A stretch of 64,000 nucleotides of DNA, from the NCBI RefSeq assembly GCF_049195245.1, contig NZ_JBMIRR010000027.1, forward strand, positions 496,001 through 560,000, read 5' to 3'. The notes under the pieces were generated by a model. It had not been told where the DNA came from. It saw only the letters and a list, made by a program, of their open reading frames with translations, and searched no databases. The stretch's first letter is position 1, and every line of letters starts with the position of its first letter. The position numbers and the translations under genes are program-made. The DNA comes from Arenimonas sp049195245. GTDB lineage: Bacteria; Pseudomonadota; Gammaproteobacteria; Xanthomonadales; Xanthomonadaceae. Of this stretch, positions 33,850 through 42,319 are shown piece after piece.

Positions 33850-34350
33850 TCAGCGCGTGCGCGCCTTGGCGGCACGCGTGCGCTTGGCGCGCGGCTTGGC
33901 GGGGAGCGTGCCGCCGCCGCCGGTGAGGCCCTGCTGCAGCGAACGCCACAGCTCCATGTTGCGCTCGGCCAGCTGGTTGAGCAGCGCCCAGGGGGTCTGG
34001 CCGACCAGGCTGCCGATCTGGCCGCGCAGCTGTTCGCGCTGGTCGAGGAAAAACTGCAGGCTGCGCTCAAGGAAGCCGCCCATCATTCCCTGCAGCGAAT
34101 CGCCGCGGAAGCGGATCACCTGGGTCAGCAGTTCGGTGGTGAAGATCGGCTGCCCGCGCTCCTCGTGCTCGGCGATGATCTGCATCAGCACGCTGCGCGT
34201 GAGGTCGTTGCCCGAGCGCGCGTCGCGCACCTCGAACTGCTCGCGGTCAACGATCAGCTGGCGCACGTCCTCGAGCGTGATGTAGCTGGAGATCTCGGTG
34301 TCGTAAAGGCGTCGGTTCGGGTACTTCTTGATGATGCGTACTTGGGACAT
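33850..34350 (-). CDS. phaR: PhaR-type polyhydroxyalkanoate synthesis regulator
   Basis: A 166-residue transcriptional repressor. The N-terminal PHB-accumulation DNA-binding domain (RIIKKYPNRRLYDTEISSYI at residues 5-24, then LEDVRQLI) is nearly invariant in the family. The second domain (about 65-130) has the typical FLERSLQFFLDQREQLR. The tail is Lys/Arg-rich and may aid nucleic-acid binding. ATG 34350 is chosen because the family begins at MSQVRIIKKYPNRR. PhaR represses phasin and PHA genes and can bind PHA granules. No pha genes are in the window. Confidence 0.9.
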   Translation of the reverse strand: MSQVRIIKKYPNRRLYDTEISSYITLEDVRQLIVDREQFEVRDARSGNDLTRSVLMQIIAEHEERGQPIFTTELLTQVIRFRGDSLQGMMGGFLERSLQFFLDQREQLRGQIGSLVGQTPWALLNQLAERNMELWRSLQQGLTGGGGTLPAKPRAKRTRAAKARTR

Positions 34351-34453
34351 GCAGGGCACCGGGTCTTGTCCCGCGACGTCCGCGGTTGGGCCCCGAAGCA
34401 TCCCCCACCGGGGCAGCGCACGCAAGCGGTGCGCGGCCATGTTTTTCAGGCCT

Positions 34454-35356
34454 TCACGCGGGCGGGGAAGTGCCGCTAACGGCGGCAGCCGACGCGGTGG
34501 GGATACGCGCCGGATCGAAGGCCGCGATGGCCTGCACGAGCGCGCTGCCGGGCGCGGCCGTCGTGCGTAATGCCGACTCGTCCTGGCCGAGCAGGCCCCA
34601 GGCCGTGCGCAGCGCCGGCCAGGGGTCGGTGCCGTCCACCGGCAGCGACCGCAGTGACTTGCTCAGCTTGTTGCCGTCTTCATCCAGCACCAGGGGCAGG
34701 TGCGCGTAATGCGGCGTCGGCAGCCCCAGGCAGCGCTGCAGGTGGATCTGCCGCGGCGTGGAATCGAGCAGGTCGGCGCCGCGCACCACGTGGGTAATGC
34801 CCTGCGCGGCGTCGTCCACCACCACCGCGAACTGGTAGGCCCAGCAGCCGTCCGCGCGGCGCAGCACGAAGTCGCCCACCGCGTCAGCCAATGCCTGCGA
34901 CTGGGGGCCCGCCAGTTCATCAAGAAACGTGATCACGCGTTCGGGAACGCGCAGGCGTATCGAGACCTGAGTCGCCGTCTCGTCGCGGTGCTCGGCCAGG
35001 CAGCGCCGATGGATACCGCCGGCCGCCGTCAGCTGGCTGCGGCTGCATCGGCAGGGAAAAGCCAGGCCCGCATCCAGCAGTTTCTGCAGCTGAACGGTGT
35101 AGTCAGCTTCGCGCGTTGACTGCTTCATCACGGGTCCGTCGGACACCATCCCGAATGCGGCCAGGGTTTCCAGCTGTCGTTCAGCGGCGCCGGGAACTTC
35201 GCGCGGCGGATCCAGGTCTTCGACTCGGATCCACCATTCGCCGCCGGCGCGCCGCGCCATCATCCAGCTGCCCAGGGCCGCCACCAGCGAACCCAGGTGC
35301 AGCGGGCCGGTGGGCGAGGGGGCGAAACGTCCCCGGTAGTGAGGGTGCGGGCTCAT
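34454..35356 (-). CDS. gluQ: Glutamyl-Q tRNA(Asp) synthetase
   Basis: A 300-residue GluRS paralogue lacking the anticodon-binding domain. It attaches glutamate to the queuosine at position 34 of tRNA-Asp. It has GRFAPSPTGPLHLGS (HIGH-like), the zinc-type CRCSRSQ segment with further Cys, RVEDLDPPRE, and the KMSKS-like NKLSKSL. The start at 35356 (MSPHPHYRGRFAPSPTG) is preferred over the ATG 42 nt upstream because the family starts just before GRFAPSPTG. It follows a divergent gap shared with htpX. Confidence 0.93.
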   Translation of the reverse strand: MSPHPHYRGRFAPSPTGPLHLGSLVAALGSWMMARRAGGEWWIRVEDLDPPREVPGAAERQLETLAAFGMVSDGPVMKQSTREADYTVQLQKLLDAGLAFPCRCSRSQLTAAGGIHRRCLAEHRDETATQVSIRLRVPERVITFLDELAGPQSQALADAVGDFVLRRADGCWAYQFAVVVDDAAQGITHVVRGADLLDSTPRQIHLQRCLGLPTPHYAHLPLVLDEDGNKLSKSLRSLPVDGTDPWPALRTAWGLLGQDESALRTTAAPGSALVQAIAAFDPARIPTASAAAVSGTSPPA

Positions 35357-35360
35357 GGAC

Positions 35361-35389
35361 CTTGAATTTAACGCCCGCGGCGACCATCT
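35361..35389 (+). promoter_or_regulatory. Possible heat-shock (sigma-32-like) promoter of htpX
   Basis: CTTGAAT (35361-35367) and GACCATCT (35382-35389) with a 14-bp spacer resemble the sigma-32 consensus CTTGAAA-N13/14-CCCCATnT, with mismatches in both boxes. It lies 51 bp before the htpX ATG. htpX is a heat-shock gene in Escherichia coli, which makes the match plausible but not conclusive. Confidence 0.4.
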
Positions 35390-35440
35390 GTCCTGCATGC
35401 CGCGTGATCGCGGCGATCACCACAACGGAAAACCTACGCC

Positions 35441-36340
35441 ATGTTCAAGCGCATAGCCCTCTTCCTTGCCACCAACCTGGCCGTCATGGTCCTGTTGGGC
35501 ATCGTCCTGAGCGTGCTCCAGGGCGTGTTCGGCATTTCCTTCGGCAACAACGCCGGCCTGCTGCTGATGGCCGCCGTGTTCGGCTTCGGCGGTGCCTTCA
35601 TTTCGCTGGCCTTGTCCAAGTGGATGGCCAAGCGCAGCACGGGCCTGCAGCTGATCACCCAGCCGCGCAACGAGATGGAGGCCTGGCTGCTGGCCACCGT
35701 GCGCCGCCAGGCCGATGCGGCCGGCATCGCCATGCCCGAAGTGGGCGTGTTCGACGCGCCCGAGATGAACGCGTTTGCCACCGGCCCCAGCCGCAACAAT
35801 TCCCTGGTGGCGGTGTCCACCGGCCTGCTGCGCGGCATGAACCGCGACGAGGCCGAGGCGGTGCTGGCGCATGAGGTCAGCCACGTCGCCAACGGCGACA
35901 TGGTGACCATGGCCCTGATCCAGGGCGTGCTCAACACCTTCGTGATCTTCCTGGCGCGCATCGTCGGCCGCATCGTGGATTCCTGGATCACGGGCAACCG
36001 CGAGGGCACGGGTCCGTTCTACTTCGTGATCGTGCTGGCGCTGGACCTGGTGTTCGGCCTGTTCGCCTCGATCATCGCGATGGGCTTCAGCCGCTGGCGC
36101 GAGTTCCGCGCCGATGCCGGCGGCGCCCAGTTGGCGGGCCGAGACAAGATGGTGTCCGCGCTGCAGCGCCTGGCCAGCACTTACGGCCACAGCAGCCTGC
36201 CCAACGAGGTGCGCGCCTTCGGCATCTCCGGTGCCGTCGGCCACGGCCTGCGCAAGCTGTTCATGAGCCACCCGCCGCTGGCCGAGCGCATCCAGGCCCT
36301 GCGCGAACTCCCCGCCGCTACCCAGACCGTGCGGGGCTGA
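35441..36340 (+). CDS. htpX: Membrane zinc protease HtpX
   Basis: A 299-residue M48B inner-membrane metalloprotease involved in quality control of membrane proteins. Two N-terminal membrane segments (about 4-30 and 36-58) precede the zinc site HEVSH near residue 145. Two further hydrophobic segments (about 160-180 and 190-215) are followed by REFRADAGGA, which supplies the third, glutamate ligand. Length and topology are normal. It is followed by a strong bidirectional terminator inside a repeat element. Confidence 0.96.
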   Translation: MFKRIALFLATNLAVMVLLGIVLSVLQGVFGISFGNNAGLLLMAAVFGFGGAFISLALSKWMAKRSTGLQLITQPRNEMEAWLLATVRRQADAAGIAMPEVGVFDAPEMNAFATGPSRNNSLVAVSTGLLRGMNRDEAEAVLAHEVSHVANGDMVTMALIQGVLNTFVIFLARIVGRIVDSWITGNREGTGPFYFVIVLALDLVFGLFASIIAMGFSRWREFRADAGGAQLAGRDKMVSALQRLASTYGHSSLPNEVRAFGISGAVGHGLRKLFMSHPPLAERIQALRELPAATQTVRG

Positions 36341-36382
36341 CGCCAGTGGGCTGCTCCTTGTCTTGATTGCAGGCCTTGTATT

Positions 36383-36610
36383 CTTGACGCGGATTAACGC
36401 GGACGAACGCGGATAAAGCCGATCAAGGCAATGGCTGGACGCAGCCACAAAAAAAAGGGGGCGATCAACCTGATCGCCCCCTTTCTGTTTCTGCCCGGCG
36501 GACACTCCAAACTTCTTTGCTTCTATCCGCGTCCCTCCGCGTTAATCCGCGTCAAGAAAATCCGCGTCAAAAAAATCCGCGTTCATCCGCGTAAATCCGC
36601 GGCCAAAAAA
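36383..36610. repeat. Inverted-repeat element built of ACGCGGAT-type units (copy A)
   Basis: The 271-bp convergent gap between htpX and fimX holds a left arm (36383-36416) of three ACGCGG units spaced 10 bp, starting CTTGACGCGGATTAACGCGG. Its inverted copy is at 36522-36555 with few mismatches. Four further inverted units continue to 36604 and end TTTTTTGGCCGCGGATTTACG when read on the minus strand, 1 nt from the fimX stop. A terminator sits between the arms. I do not recognise a transposase or a named repeat family. Confidence 0.75.
36449..36490. terminator. Bidirectional intrinsic terminator between htpX and fimX
   Basis: GGGGGCGATCA (36457-36467) pairs with TGATCGCCCCC (36471-36481) around an ACC loop, an 11-bp perfect stem. 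It has a T-rich tract on the + side (36482-36490) and eight A on the other (36449-36456), so it can terminate both htpX and the converging fimX transcript. Confidence 0.9.
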
Positions 36611-36611
36611 A

Positions 36612-38687
36612 TCAGCCGAAATCGTAGTTCATGGCAGGACCCGCGGCGGCGAGGAAGTTGCCTTCGACGAAGTCCATGCCCATGCCGAACAGCACGCTCA
36701 TGGTGCCGGCGTCGGAGACGAACTCGGCCACGGTCTGCTTGCCGGCGGCGTGGGCCTTGGTGACGATGTCGCGCACCTGCTTCTGCACTTCGGCGTTCTT
36801 GCCCAGCTCCATGATGAAGCCGCGGTCGATCTTGAGGATGGCCGGGTCGAAGTGGCTCAGCATCTGGAACGAATTCAGGCCTGTGCCGAACTGTTCCAGC
36901 GCCACGCGGCAGCCCAGGGCGGACACGGCCTTCTGGAACGACTGCACGGCCTTGAGGTGGGTGAAGACCTTGGACTCGGGGATCTGCAGCACCAGGCGGT
37001 CGCCGGCCACGCCGTGCGCCTTGAGCTGCTCGCCGATGAAGACCTCCAGCCCGCCCTCGACGAGGGATGCCGGCGTGACCTTGACGAACAGGTTGGTGTG
37101 CTTGCCGGCCTTGGCGCGTTCGGCGATGACGGCGATGGCCCGCTGGATCACCCAGCGGTCGATGTCGTCGAGCAGGCCGTGTTCCTCGGCGATGGCCAGG
37201 TAGGTCATCGGCGGGATGATCTCGCCGCCCTGGCCCTTCATGCGCAGGTAGACGTCGTAGTTCTCTTCCTCGGCGCCGGTGAGGCTGATGATCGGCTGGT
37301 AGTGCAGCACGAACTGGTCGCCGGCCAGGGCCTCGCGGATGCGTTCGACCCAGGCCTGGATGCGCTCTTCCTCGGCGCGGTCGCGGGCCGCCGGATCGAA
37401 GATCTCCGTGCGGTTGCCCCCCATGCCCACGCAGGAGGCCAGGCACTGGCTGGACTTGCCCATCACCTGCGACACGCTGGCGATCTTTTCGCCGATCTGG
37501 ACGCCGCCGATGCTCACGCCCAGGTTTACGGAGCGGTCGCCCACTTCCAGGATGTGGCCGTGGAAGGCTTCGCGGATCTTCTCGGCCTGGGCCAGGCTGT
37601 GGTTGTGGTCGTGCGCCAGGCACAGCACGGCGAAGCCGTGGTCGCTCAGGCGCGCTGCCACGGTGTCGGCGTCCAGCGCCGAGGACAGGCGCTCGGCGAT
37701 GCCCTTGATCAGGTCGTCGGCGGCCGCCAGGCCGATTTCGCCCAGCAGGTTTTCGTAATGGTCGGGCTCGACCAGCAGGAAAGCCTGCGAGCCCTTGCCC
37801 TCGGTGGCGCGCACCACGGCCGATTCGAGCTCGGTCATGAAGTGCTGGCGGTTGTACAGGCCGGTCAGCGCATCGCGCTGGCGGAGGGTGTCGAGCTCCC
37901 TGACCATTTCCGCGTCCACCGTCTGCTGGCGGAACACGATCTGCAGGCAGGCCTCGCCCTCGTAGGTGGCCTGGGTGAACTCCATGACCGCATCAAAGGT
38001 GCTGCCGTCGGTGCGCTGGGCCTGCAGCTCCATCTGCCGCGGCGGCGTCTCGCCCTTGCTCAGCTTCTTGAGCAGCTGCTTGAAGGCGTCGGCGTGGGCC
38101 GAGCCGATCAGGTCGAGCACCGACAGGCCTTCGATCTCGTCGAAGCCCTCGAAGCCGAACATTTCCAGGTAGGCGTCGTTGGCGCGGATGTGCATGCCTT
38201 CGTGCACATAGGCAATGGGGTCGCGCGAGGAGGCAATCAGCGCGTCGCAGCGGCGCTCCGTCTCGCGCAGCGAGGCTTCCAGGTGGCGCAGGCCGCGCCG
38301 GGCCAGCAGGGCGGCGAATTCGCTGCGCACCACGGCCTGGACGTGCTCCGGGCGGTTGCGCAGGGCGATGTCGCGGGTGCCGGCCGCCAGTGCGGCCAGC
38401 GCCGTCTTTTCGTCCAGCACGGTGGTGGACGCCAGCACCGGGATGTCCTTGCCGGTGGCGGTGACCTGTTCGACCACCTTCTGCAGCGCAAGGTACTTCG
38501 CGTCGATCGAGGCCAGCACCAGGTCGATACTCTGCGTGGCCAGCAGCTGCACCAGCTCGTCCTCGGACTCGGGGCGCTGCGGGCGCACGGCCATGCCGCC
38601 ATTGCGCAGATGGCTGATCAGCTGCTCGGCGTCCTCAAGTTGGTCTTCCACCAGGAGCAGGCGGATCACGGCGTCCTGCTGTGCCAT
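36612..38687 (-). CDS. fimX: FimX-like degenerate REC-PAS-GGDEF-EAL c-di-GMP receptor
   Basis: A 691-residue soluble protein. A receiver-like domain (1-125, LLLVEDQLEDAEQL) lacks the phospho-Asp (DLVLASID where DLVLLD is usual). A PAS domain follows (about 150-260), then a GGDEF domain whose active site is SDHGF near 346, and an EAL domain (about 440-691) whose EAL is replaced in YDVYLRMK near 476. This order, length and degeneration match FimX of Xanthomonas, which binds c-di-GMP with its EAL domain and contacts PilZ and the PilB ATPase in type IV pilus assembly. It is therefore expected to be a receptor rather than an enzyme. Monocistronic by context. Confidence 0.88.
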   Translation of the reverse strand: MAQQDAVIRLLLVEDQLEDAEQLISHLRNGGMAVRPQRPESEDELVQLLATQSIDLVLASIDAKYLALQKVVEQVTATGKDIPVLASTTVLDEKTALAALAAGTRDIALRNRPEHVQAVVRSEFAALLARRGLRHLEASLRETERRCDALIASSRDPIAYVHEGMHIRANDAYLEMFGFEGFDEIEGLSVLDLIGSAHADAFKQLLKKLSKGETPPRQMELQAQRTDGSTFDAVMEFTQATYEGEACLQIVFRQQTVDAEMVRELDTLRQRDALTGLYNRQHFMTELESAVVRATEGKGSQAFLLVEPDHYENLLGEIGLAAADDLIKGIAERLSSALDADTVAARLSDHGFAVLCLAHDHNHSLAQAEKIREAFHGHILEVGDRSVNLGVSIGGVQIGEKIASVSQVMGKSSQCLASCVGMGGNRTEIFDPAARDRAEEERIQAWVERIREALAGDQFVLHYQPIISLTGAEEENYDVYLRMKGQGGEIIPPMTYLAIAEEHGLLDDIDRWVIQRAIAVIAERAKAGKHTNLFVKVTPASLVEGGLEVFIGEQLKAHGVAGDRLVLQIPESKVFTHLKAVQSFQKAVSALGCRVALEQFGTGLNSFQMLSHFDPAILKIDRGFIMELGKNAEVQKQVRDIVTKAHAAGKQTVAEFVSDAGTMSVLFGMGMDFVEGNFLAAAGPAMNYDFG

Positions 38688-38764
38688 CGAGGGGTGCTCC
38701 TTTATCCATCAAGGGCTTGCAAGGGGGGATTGAGACAATACCAAAAGAGCCGCAAGGAAAACCA

Positions 38765-39787
38765 TCACAGGGGCAACTTGGCCGGGGCGCCGGCCACCTC
38801 GCGCACCAGGCGCGGCACCAGGTAGCCCGGCAGGCGGGCGGCCAGCGCGGCGTGCAGGGCCCGGGAACGGTTCTCGGGCACCTCGAAGTGCGCAGTTCCG
38901 GCGACCCGGTCGAGCTGGTGCAGGTAGTAGGGCAGCACCCCCGCCTCGAACAGGGCCTCGGACAGGTCGGCCAGCGTGCCGGCCTCGTCATTCACCCCGC
39001 GCAGCAGCACCGCCTGGTTGAGCAGGGTGGCCCCGGCCTGCTGCAGGCGGCGCAGCGCGGCGGCCACCGGCGCGTCGATTTCGTTGGCGTGGTTGGCGTG
39101 CACCACCACCACCACGCGCTGGGGCAGGGCCGACAGCCACGCCAGCAGGGGCTCGTCCACGCGTTCGGGCAGCACGATCGGCAAGCGCGTGTGCAGGCGC
39201 AGCCGGCGCACGTGACCCAGGCGGGCCAGGCCGCGGGTGAACTCCTCGAGCTTGGCCGTGGCCAGCGACAGCGGGTCGCCGCCCGAAAGCAGCACTTCGT
39301 GGATGCCGGTGTCGGCGGCCAGGTAGTCCAGGGCCTCGCGCCACTGGCCGGCCGCGGCCGTCTCCTGGCCGTAGGGGAAATGACGGCGGAAGCAGTAGCG
39401 GCAGTGCACCGCGCAGCTGCCGGTGGCCACCAGCAGGGCCCGGCCGTCGTATTTGTGGATCACGCCGGAGCCGCCGCGGGCGTCGGCGTCGCCGACGGCG
39501 TCCAGCCCGAAGCCGGGAACCACGCGGTCCTCGTCATCCAGCGGCAGCACCTGGCGCAGCAGGGGATCGTGCGGGTCGCCGCGACGCATGCGGGCCGCGA
39601 AGCCGCGCGGCACGCGCAGCGGGAACTGGGCCGTGGCGTCGGCCGAGACCCGGGCCGACAGCGCGGGCAGGTCCAGCAGGGCCAGCAGTTCGGCCGGATC
39701 GCGGATCGCATCGCGCCACAGCGTCTGCCACCGGGCCGGGCTGGCGGCGGCGTCGGGCTGCAGGGAAGGGGGCGGGGCGGTTATCAT
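38765..39787 (-). CDS. epmB: EF-P beta-lysylation protein EpmB
   Basis: A 340-residue radical-SAM lysine 2,3-aminomutase-like protein. The cluster motif CAVHCRYCFRRHFPYG is near residues 124-139, followed by EVLLSGGDPLSL, RLHTRLPIVLPER and NQAVLLRGVND. The short length and lack of the long N- and C-terminal extensions of catabolic aminomutases fit EpmB (YjeK), which makes beta-lysine for EF-P. It is divergent from efp with a 102-bp gap, a strong functional link. epmA is not in the window. Confidence 0.95.
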   Translation of the reverse strand: MITAPPPSLQPDAAASPARWQTLWRDAIRDPAELLALLDLPALSARVSADATAQFPLRVPRGFAARMRRGDPHDPLLRQVLPLDDEDRVVPGFGLDAVGDADARGGSGVIHKYDGRALLVATGSCAVHCRYCFRRHFPYGQETAAAGQWREALDYLAADTGIHEVLLSGGDPLSLATAKLEEFTRGLARLGHVRRLRLHTRLPIVLPERVDEPLLAWLSALPQRVVVVVHANHANEIDAPVAAALRRLQQAGATLLNQAVLLRGVNDEAGTLADLSEALFEAGVLPYYLHQLDRVAGTAHFEVPENRSRALHAALAARLPGYLVPRLVREVAGAPAKLPL

Positions 39788-39889
39788 GTCGGGCTTGTAC
39801 GGGGCCGCAGGGGCCTCTTGGAAGACCACCATTGTAGCCGTGCCGCCGCCCTGTCCCGCGGCGCCCGGCCTTTCACCCAGGAGCAAGGC

Positions 39890-40456
39890 ATGGCCACCTA
39901 CGGCATGAACGACGTCAAGAACGGCATGAAGATCATCGTCAACGGCGAGCCGTGCGTCATCACCGACACCGAATACGTCAAGCCCGGCAAGGGCCAGGCC
40001 TTCACCCGCATCAAGTACCGGTTCATCAAGACCGGCCGCGTGGTCGAGCTGACGATGAAGGCCACTGACGACCTGGAAGCCGCCGACGTCGTGGACACCG
40101 ACATGCAGTTCCTCTACACCGACGGCGAGTACTGGCATTTCATGCAGCAGGACACGTTCGAGCAGGTGCAGGCCGACTCGGCCGGCGTGGGCGACACCAA
40201 GAACTACCTCAAGGGCGAGGAGCCCTGCGTGGTCACGCTGTGGAACGGCACCCCGATCGCGGTGCAGGCGCCCAACTTCGTCGAGCTCAAGATCATCGAG
40301 ACCGACCCGGGCGTGCGCGGCGACACCTCGGGCGGCGGCGGCAAGCCGGCCAAGCTCGAGACCGGTGCCGTGGTGCGCGTGCCGCTGTTCGTGAACCAGG
40401 ACGAGATCATCAAGGTCGATACCCGCTCCGGCGAGTACGTCTCGCGGGTCAAGTAA
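39890..40456 (+). CDS. efp: Translation elongation factor P
   Basis: A 188-residue three-domain EF-P that relieves ribosome stalling at polyproline. The modified loop is VKPGKGQ with Lys at position 34, the site of beta-lysylation by EpmA/EpmB. Domains II and III (VVELTMKATDDLEAADV; KPAKLETGAVVRVPLFVN) are complete. AGGAG at 39879-39883 sits 6 nt before the ATG. The window encodes several Pro-run proteins (for example the seven-Pro run in the membrane protein near 7.0 kb) that would need EF-P. Confidence 0.97.
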   Translation: MATYGMNDVKNGMKIIVNGEPCVITDTEYVKPGKGQAFTRIKYRFIKTGRVVELTMKATDDLEAADVVDTDMQFLYTDGEYWHFMQQDTFEQVQADSAGVGDTKNYLKGEEPCVVTLWNGTPIAVQAPNFVELKIIETDPGVRGDTSGGGGKPAKLETGAVVRVPLFVNQDEIIKVDTRSGEYVSRVK

Positions 40457-40460
40457 GCCG

Positions 40461-40964
40461 ATGCGCCGGGCGTTGGCCGTCTGTCTCGCGGGGGTGGTGC
40501 TCGTGGCGCCCGCCGCGGCGGCACCGCTGGACCGGGAGATCTATCCCAACGCCAGCGTCTACCGCGAGCCGGGCGTCACTGCGCTGCCGGGCAATGGCCT
40601 GGCCAAGGTGATCCGAGAGTCCTGCCCCGGGCAGGCCCGCGGAATGATCCACTTTCTGAACCTCGATGGTCGGCTGATCCGCGTCCGCAAGACCTGGCCC
40701 ATCTATCTGGAACTGGCGCCGGGCGAACGCTCGCTCGAGATGGAGTACCTGGCGCCGTCCAGCCGTGGGGCTGGCCAGTGGTCGGGCACCGTCACGGTCC
40801 GCGCGTCGCTGCAGGCGGGCACCGCCTATGTCGTGCGATACCGGCGCACGGCCGAAGACGGCGTCAAAGCATGGTTGGAGCCGCTTCCGGACTTTGCGGG
40901 CGTCGGCCAGCTCACCGAAGTGTGTTTCCAGACCCCCGATCGCAAGGATGCCGACCCGCGATGA
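40461..40964 (+). CDS. Hypothetical exported protein
   Basis: A 167-residue protein with a clear signal peptide (MRRALAVCLAGVVLVAPAAA, cleavage near residue 20-22). The mature part is beta-rich with two Cys. I do not recognise a family. It starts 4 nt after the efp stop and its TGA overlaps the start of the deaminase gene (ATGA), so it bridges efp and the mtaD-ubiG-mupP group. A periplasmic location is expected. Confidence 0.75.
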   Translation: MRRALAVCLAGVVLVAPAAAAPLDREIYPNASVYREPGVTALPGNGLAKVIRESCPGQARGMIHFLNLDGRLIRVRKTWPIYLELAPGERSLEMEYLAPSSRGAGQWSGTVTVRASLQAGTAYVVRYRRTAEDGVKAWLEPLPDFAGVGQLTEVCFQTPDRKDADPR

Positions 40965-42319
40965 CCGCCCCAGCATCGACGCCAGTTCCCCCCGTGACCT
41001 GCGACCTCCTGATCGAGGCGGGATGGGTGGTGCCCGTCGAACCGCATGCGGTGGTGCTGGAAGACCACGCCGTGGCCGTGCGCGATGGCGTGATCCTGGC
41101 GGTGTTGCCGCAGGCCGAGGCGCGCGAGCGGTTCAGCGCCCGCGAGGTGGTCAGCCGTCCGGGCTCGGTGCTGATCCCGGGCCTGGTCAATGCGCACTGC
41201 CACAACCCGATGACCCTGATGCGGGGCGTCGCCGACGACCTGCCGCTGATGACCTGGCTGCAGCAGCACATCTGGCCGATCGAAGGGCAGGTGATCGGGC
41301 CCGAGTTCGTGGCCGACGGCATCGAGCTGGCCGTGGCCGAGATGCTGCGCGGCGGCACCACCTGCTGCAACGAGAACTACTTCTTCCCCGACGTGCAGGC
41401 CGCGACCTATTCGCGCCTGGGCTTCCGCGCGCTGGTCGGACTGCCGGTCATCGCGTTCCCGACCGCGTGGGCCAAATCGCAGGACGAGTACTTCGACAAG
41501 GCGCTGGAGGTGCACGACAACTGGCGCCGCGATCCGCTGGTGCGCACCTGCTTCGCGCCGCACGCGCCCTATACCGTGGGCGACGACAGCTTCGAGCGCA
41601 TCCGCATGCTCACCGACCAGCTCGACCTGCTGGTGCACCTGCACGTGCACGAGACCGCGCACGAGGTCGAGGAGTCGCAGCGCGAACACGGCATGCGCCA
41701 GATCGCCCGGCTCGACCGCCTGGGCCTGGTGACCGAGCGCCTGATCGCGGTGCACATGACCCAGCTCACCGACGCCGAGATCGCGCTGTGCGCCGAACGC
41801 GGCGTGTCGGTGGCGCACTGCCCCGAATCCAACCTCAAGCTGGCCTCGGGCTTCTGCCCGGTGCACAGGCTGCACCACGCCGGCGTCAATCTGGCGCTGG
41901 GCACCGACGGCTGCGCCAGCAACAACGACCTGGACATGTTCGGCGAGATGCGCACCGCGGCCCTGCTGGCCAAGGGCGTGGCCAGCGACGCCTCGGCGCT
42001 GGATGCCGCCAGCGCCCTGCGCATGGCCACGCTGGGCGGCGCGCGCGCGATGGGGCTGGGCGAGATGGTGGGTTCGATCGAGGTCGGGAAGCAGGCCGAC
42101 CTGGCCTGCGTGGACCTGGACGCGCTGGAAACCCAGCCGATGTACAGCGCCATCTCGCAGCTGGTCTACGCCACCGGCCGCCACCAGGTCGGCGACGTCT
42201 GGGTCGCCGGCGTGCGCAAGCTGGCCGAGGGCCGGCTGGTGGACATGGACGTGCCCGCGATCCGCGCACGAACCCGCCAGTGGCAGCAGCGCATCGCCGG
42301 CATCCAGGGGGCGAAGTGA
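40961..42319 (+). CDS. mtaD: 5-methylthioadenosine / S-adenosylhomocysteine deaminase
   Basis: A 452-residue amidohydrolase of the TRZ/ATZ-MtaD group. Metal ligands are visible in NAHCHNPMTLMRG, HVHETAHE, a later His in AVHMTQL and the Asp in LGTDGCASNND. In Pseudomonas aeruginosa the homologue beside ubiG and mupP deaminates methylthioadenosine to methylthioinosine, and the same neighbours occur here. The product would feed the phosphorylase at 3.0 kb. The ATG at 40961 overlaps the upstream stop and the TGA overlaps the ubiG GTG. A guanine-type or other deaminase is the alternative. Confidence 0.88.
   Translation: MTAPASTPVPPVTCDLLIEAGWVVPVEPHAVVLEDHAVAVRDGVILAVLPQAEARERFSAREVVSRPGSVLIPGLVNAHCHNPMTLMRGVADDLPLMTWLQQHIWPIEGQVIGPEFVADGIELAVAEMLRGGTTCCNENYFFPDVQAATYSRLGFRALVGLPVIAFPTAWAKSQDEYFDKALEVHDNWRRDPLVRTCFAPHAPYTVGDDSFERIRMLTDQLDLLVHLHVHETAHEVEESQREHGMRQIARLDRLGLVTERLIAVHMTQLTDAEIALCAERGVSVAHCPESNLKLASGFCPVHRLHHAGVNLALGTDGCASNNDLDMFGEMRTAALLAKGVASDASALDAASALRMATLGGARAMGLGEMVGSIEVGKQADLACVDLDALETQPMYSAISQLVYATGRHQVGDVWVAGVRKLAEGRLVDMDVPAIRARTRQWQQRIAGIQGAK

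Noticed and set aside
36522..36604. The TCCGCGT units as a CRISPR array
   Set aside because: Units are only about 7-10 bp with no unique spacers of 30 bp or more and no cas genes nearby, and the arms are inverted rather than direct.
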